NCBI GenBank assembly: GCA_937910785.1
Contig: CALDLG010000061.1
Span: 1 to 6,658 of the forward strand
Direction of reading: 5' to 3'
DNA length: 6,658 nt
DNA from: an uncultured Lachnospiraceae bacterium
GTDB lineage: Bacteria > Bacillota > Clostridia > Lachnospirales > Lachnospiraceae
Below the pieces are notes generated by a model that searched no databases, was not told where the DNA came from, and was given only the letters and a program-made list of their open reading frames with translations. The position numbers were made by a program, and so were the translations under genes. Of this stretch, positions 4,006 through 6,658 are shown in pieces. Position 1 is the first letter of the stretch. The number at the start of each line of letters is the position of its first letter.

Positions 4006-6624
4006 ATGGCAAAATGGGTGTACTTATTTGAAGAAGGCAATGCGGATATGCGTAATCTTTTAGGCGGAAAGGGCGCAAATCTTGCTGAGATGACCAATCT
4101 TGGCCTGCCGATTCCACAGGGTTTTACCGTTACAACGGAAGCCTGTACGGATTATTACAACAACGGTAAACAGATTTCGGAAGAAATTCAGAAACAGATT
4201 TTCGATGCGCTTGAGCTTCTGGAAAAGAAACAGGATAAGAAGTTCGGCGATACGGAAAATCCCTTACTGGTATCTGTTCGTTCGGGTGCAAGGGCATCCA
4301 TGCCGGGCATGATGGACACCATTCTGAATCTTGGTCTTACCGACATTGCGGTAGAAGGATTTGCGAAAAAGACAGGCAATCCGCGGTTCGCATACGATTC
4401 TTACAGAAGATTTATCCAGATGTTCTCCGATGTCGTTATGGAGATTCCCAAATCTTACTTCGAAAGAATTCTTGATGAAATCAAAGCCTCCAAAGGAGTT
4501 ACCTATGACACGGAACTGACGGCAGATGATATGAAGGAAATTATCGTCAGATTCAAAGCAATCTATAAAGAGAATAAGGGAGAAGAATTCCCGCAGGAGC
4601 CGAAGGTGCAGCTGATGGAAGCAGTGAAGGCTGTATTCCGTTCGTGGGACAATCCCCGTGCCATCGTATACAGAAGAATGAATGATATTCCGGGAGACTG
4701 GGGTACGGCAGTCAATGTACAGGCGATGGTATTCGGAAATATGGGCGATACATCCGGTACGGGCGTTGCGTTTACCAGAAATCCGTCCACCGGAGCAAAA
4801 GGAATTTACGGCGAGTATCTGATCAATGCACAGGGTGAGGACGTCGTTGCAGGCATTCGGACGCCGCAGCCGATCACAAGGCTGGAGGAAGACCTGCCGG
4901 AATGCTATAAACAGTTTATGGAAATTGCCAATAAGCTGGAAAATCATTACCGCGATATGCAGGATATGGAATTTACGATTGAGAACGGAAAATTATTCTT
5001 CTTACAGACCCGTAACGGCAAAAGAACGGCGCCGGCGGCAATTCAGATCGCATGTGATCTTGTAGACGAAGGAAAGATTACGCCGGAAGAAGCAGTGCTT
5101 CGAATCGAAGCGAAATCTTTGGATCAGTTGCTGCATCCTACCTTCGATGCGGATGCGTTGAAGGCCGGACAGGTTATCGGACAGGCGCTTCCGGCATCTC
5201 CCGGTGCGGCGGCAGGTAAGGTTTACTTTACGGCGGAAGAGGCGAAAGCGGCTCATGAAAAAGGAGAGAGAGTCATTCTGGTGCGTCTGGAGACTTCACC
5301 GGAGGACATCGAGGGCATGCATGCGGCGGAGGGTATCCTGACAGTGCGTGGCGGAATGACAAGCCATGCGGCTGTTGTAGCGCGCGGTATGGGTACGGCC
5401 TGCGTATCCGGGTGCGGTGAAATTGCCATTAATGAAGCGGACAAGGTATTTGAGTTAGGCGGAGAAGTGTTCCACGAGGGAGATTATATTTCTCTGGATG
5501 GTTCCACCGGTAAGATTTATAAAGGAGATATTCATACGGTAGAAGCTTCCGTAAGCGGTAACTTCGGAAGAATTATGGGCTGGGCCGATCAGTACCGTAA
5601 GCTGCAGGTTCGTACCAATGCGGATACGCCGGCCGATGCGGCCAACGCCGTTAAATACGGTGCGGAAGGTATCGGCTTGTGCCGTACGGAGCATATGTTC
5701 TTCGAGCCCGACAGAATTCCGAAGATTCGTCAGATGATTCTTGCCAGAACCGTTGAGCAGAGAGAAAAAGCATTAAATGCGCTCATCCCGTTCCAGAAGG
5801 GTGACTTTAAGGCATTATACGAAGTGATGGAAGGCAGACCGGTTACCATTCGTTTCCTGGACCCGCCGCTCCATGAGTTTGTTCCGACAGAGCAGGCGGA
5901 TATCGATGATCTGGCAGTACAGATGATGATGACTGCGGAAGAGGTACAGCTTGTCTGTGATTCCCTGCATGAGTTTAACCCGATGATGGGACACCGCGGA
6001 TGCCGTCTTGCGGTTACCTATCCGGAAATTGCAAGAATGCAGACGAGGGCCGTGATGGAAGCGGCAATTGAAGTAAAGGAAGAAAAAGGCTTCGATATCG
6101 TTCCCGAAATTATGATTCCGCTCGTTGGAGAGAAAAAAGAGCTGAAGTTTGTCAAGGATGTCGTAGTGGAAACAGCGGAACTGGTAAAGAAAGAGAAAAA
6201 TTCGGATATCAGGTACCATGTTGGTACTATGATTGAGATTCCGAGAGCGGCGCTTCTGGCAAATGAAATTGCGGAAGAAGCGGAGTTCTTCTCCTTCGGT
6301 ACGAACGATCTGACACAGATGACCTTCGGATTCTCGCGCGATGATGCGGGCAAGTTCTTAGGAGATTACTACAAGAATAAGATCTATGAATCCGATCCGT
6401 TTGCAAGGCTTGATCAGAGCGGTGTCGGCCAGTTAGTGCAGATGGCGGCGGAAAAAGGACGTTCCGTAAGACCTGACATCAAGCTCGGCATCTGCGGCGA
6501 GCATGGCGGTGATCCGTCCTCCGTGGAGTTCTGCCATAAGGTTGGGCTGACATATGTATCCTGTTCGCCGTTCAGGGTTCCGATTGCGAGATTGGCGGCG
6601 GCGCAGGCGGCTATTTCCAAATGA
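4006..6624 (+). CDS. ppdK: Pyruvate, phosphate dikinase (PPDK)
   Basis: A complete 872-residue enzyme, near the 874 of the well-studied Clostridium symbiosum PPDK. It interconverts ATP + pyruvate + Pi and AMP + PEP + PPi in the cytosol. The N-terminal ATP-grasp part (about 1-340) has K22 in GGKGANL, R92 in SVRSGA, E322 and R336 in FLQTR. The swivelling phosphohistidine domain (about 390-510) has GGMTSHAA with catalytic H454. The C-terminal PEP/pyruvate barrel (about 520-872) has R560 (GLCRTEH), R616 (RFLDPP), E744 (MIEIPR), N767 (GTNDLTQ) and C830 (GICGEHGG). From memory each lies one residue below its C. symbiosum counterpart, so the enzyme should be active. T452, two residues before H454, is the position phosphorylated by PPDK regulatory proteins in plants and some bacteria; no such gene is in the window. 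In anaerobes PPDK supports PPi-linked glycolysis or PEP formation. It has its own promoter and is probably transcribed alone or with a gene beyond the edge. Confidence 0.98.
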   Translation: MAKWVYLFEEGNADMRNLLGGKGANLAEMTNLGLPIPQGFTVTTEACTDYYNNGKQISEEIQKQIFDALELLEKKQDKKFGDTENPLLVSVRSGARASMPGMMDTILNLGLTDIAVEGFAKKTGNPRFAYDSYRRFIQMFSDVVMEIPKSYFERILDEIKASKGVTYDTELTADDMKEIIVRFKAIYKENKGEEFPQEPKVQLMEAVKAVFRSWDNPRAIVYRRMNDIPGDWGTAVNVQAMVFGNMGDTSGTGVAFTRNPSTGAKGIYGEYLINAQGEDVVAGIRTPQPITRLEEDLPECYKQFMEIANKLENHYRDMQDMEFTIENGKLFFLQTRNGKRTAPAAIQIACDLVDEGKITPEEAVLRIEAKSLDQLLHPTFDADALKAGQVIGQALPASPGAAAGKVYFTAEEAKAAHEKGERVILVRLETSPEDIEGMHAAEGILTVRGGMTSHAAVVARGMGTACVSGCGEIAINEADKVFELGGEVFHEGDYISLDGSTGKIYKGDIHTVEASVSGNFGRIMGWADQYRKLQVRTNADTPADAANAVKYGAEGIGLCRTEHMFFEPDRIPKIRQMILARTVEQREKALNALIPFQKGDFKALYEVMEGRPVTIRFLDPPLHEFVPTEQADIDDLAVQMMMTAEEVQLVCDSLHEFNPMMGHRGCRLAVTYPEIARMQTRAVMEAAIEVKEEKGFDIVPEIMIPLVGEKKELKFVKDVVVETAELVKKEKNSDIRYHVGTMIEIPRAALLANEIAEEAEFFSFGTNDLTQMTFGFSRDDAGKFLGDYYKNKIYESDPFARLDQSGVGQLVQMAAEKGRSVRPDIKLGICGEHGGDPSSVEFCHKVGLTYVSCSPFRVPIARLAAAQAAISK

Positions 6625-6658
6625 TGCCATAGGATTTTTGGTACTCGCAGGCGAAAGT
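6625..6658 (+). other. 3' flank of ppdK, no terminator visible before the window ends
   Basis: Thirty-four bases follow the ppdK stop. There is a short T-run (ATTTTTGG) without a stem before it, and an imperfect inverted repeat (ACTCG with CG-AA-AGT) right at the edge that may be half of a larger stem-loop. No start codon with a ribosome-binding site is visible. Confidence 0.4.

Noticed and set aside
4264..4947. Minus-strand open frame of 227 codons within ppdK
   Set aside because: It is the reverse-strand shadow of conserved PPDK coding sequence. The translation is rich in Cys, Phe, Ile and Arg with no domain pattern.
5815..6219. Minus-strand open frame of 134 codons within ppdK
   Set aside because: Same reason: antisense to the PEP-binding domain, low-quality composition, no promoter or ribosome-binding site.

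Overview
The window reads as ordinary chromosome from a Gram-positive anaerobe of the Clostridia, most likely Lachnospiraceae-like. This is inferred from the clostridial style of the pyruvate phosphate dikinase, the purine-rich Shine-Dalgarno sites, the moderate base composition and the mix of protein families. No mobile element, CRISPR array, tRNA, rRNA or phage gene is visible.

The left half (1-2785) is a minus-strand cluster read right to left. It holds an ABC-F ATPase of the YbiT/YkpA type (2785-1148), then a PHP-domain phosphoesterase (1148-300) whose start overlaps the ABC-F stop as TGATG, then after 97 bases the first 67 codons of a Cof-type HAD phosphatase that runs off the left edge. 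I see no terminator between the three, so a single transcript from the promoter at about 2836-2863 is likely. Products: a ribosome-associated translation factor and two small-molecule phosphatases or phosphoesterases.

The right half is plus-strand. A 255-base divergent intergenic region (2786-3040) holds two good sigma-A-like promoters back to back. The rightward one starts an approximately 110-base leader with a stem-loop almost at its 5' end. It drives a membrane-anchored glycerophosphodiester phosphodiesterase (3041-3946). After 59 bases containing an extended -10 promoter comes a complete ppdK (4006-6624), with every catalytic residue I checked in place. ppdK interconverts ATP + pyruvate + Pi and AMP + PEP + PPi and is the metabolic landmark of the window.

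I do not see a previously undescribed system. The points most worth a second look are the structured leader before the phosphodiesterase gene and the non-canonical nucleotide-binding motifs in the ABC-F protein.
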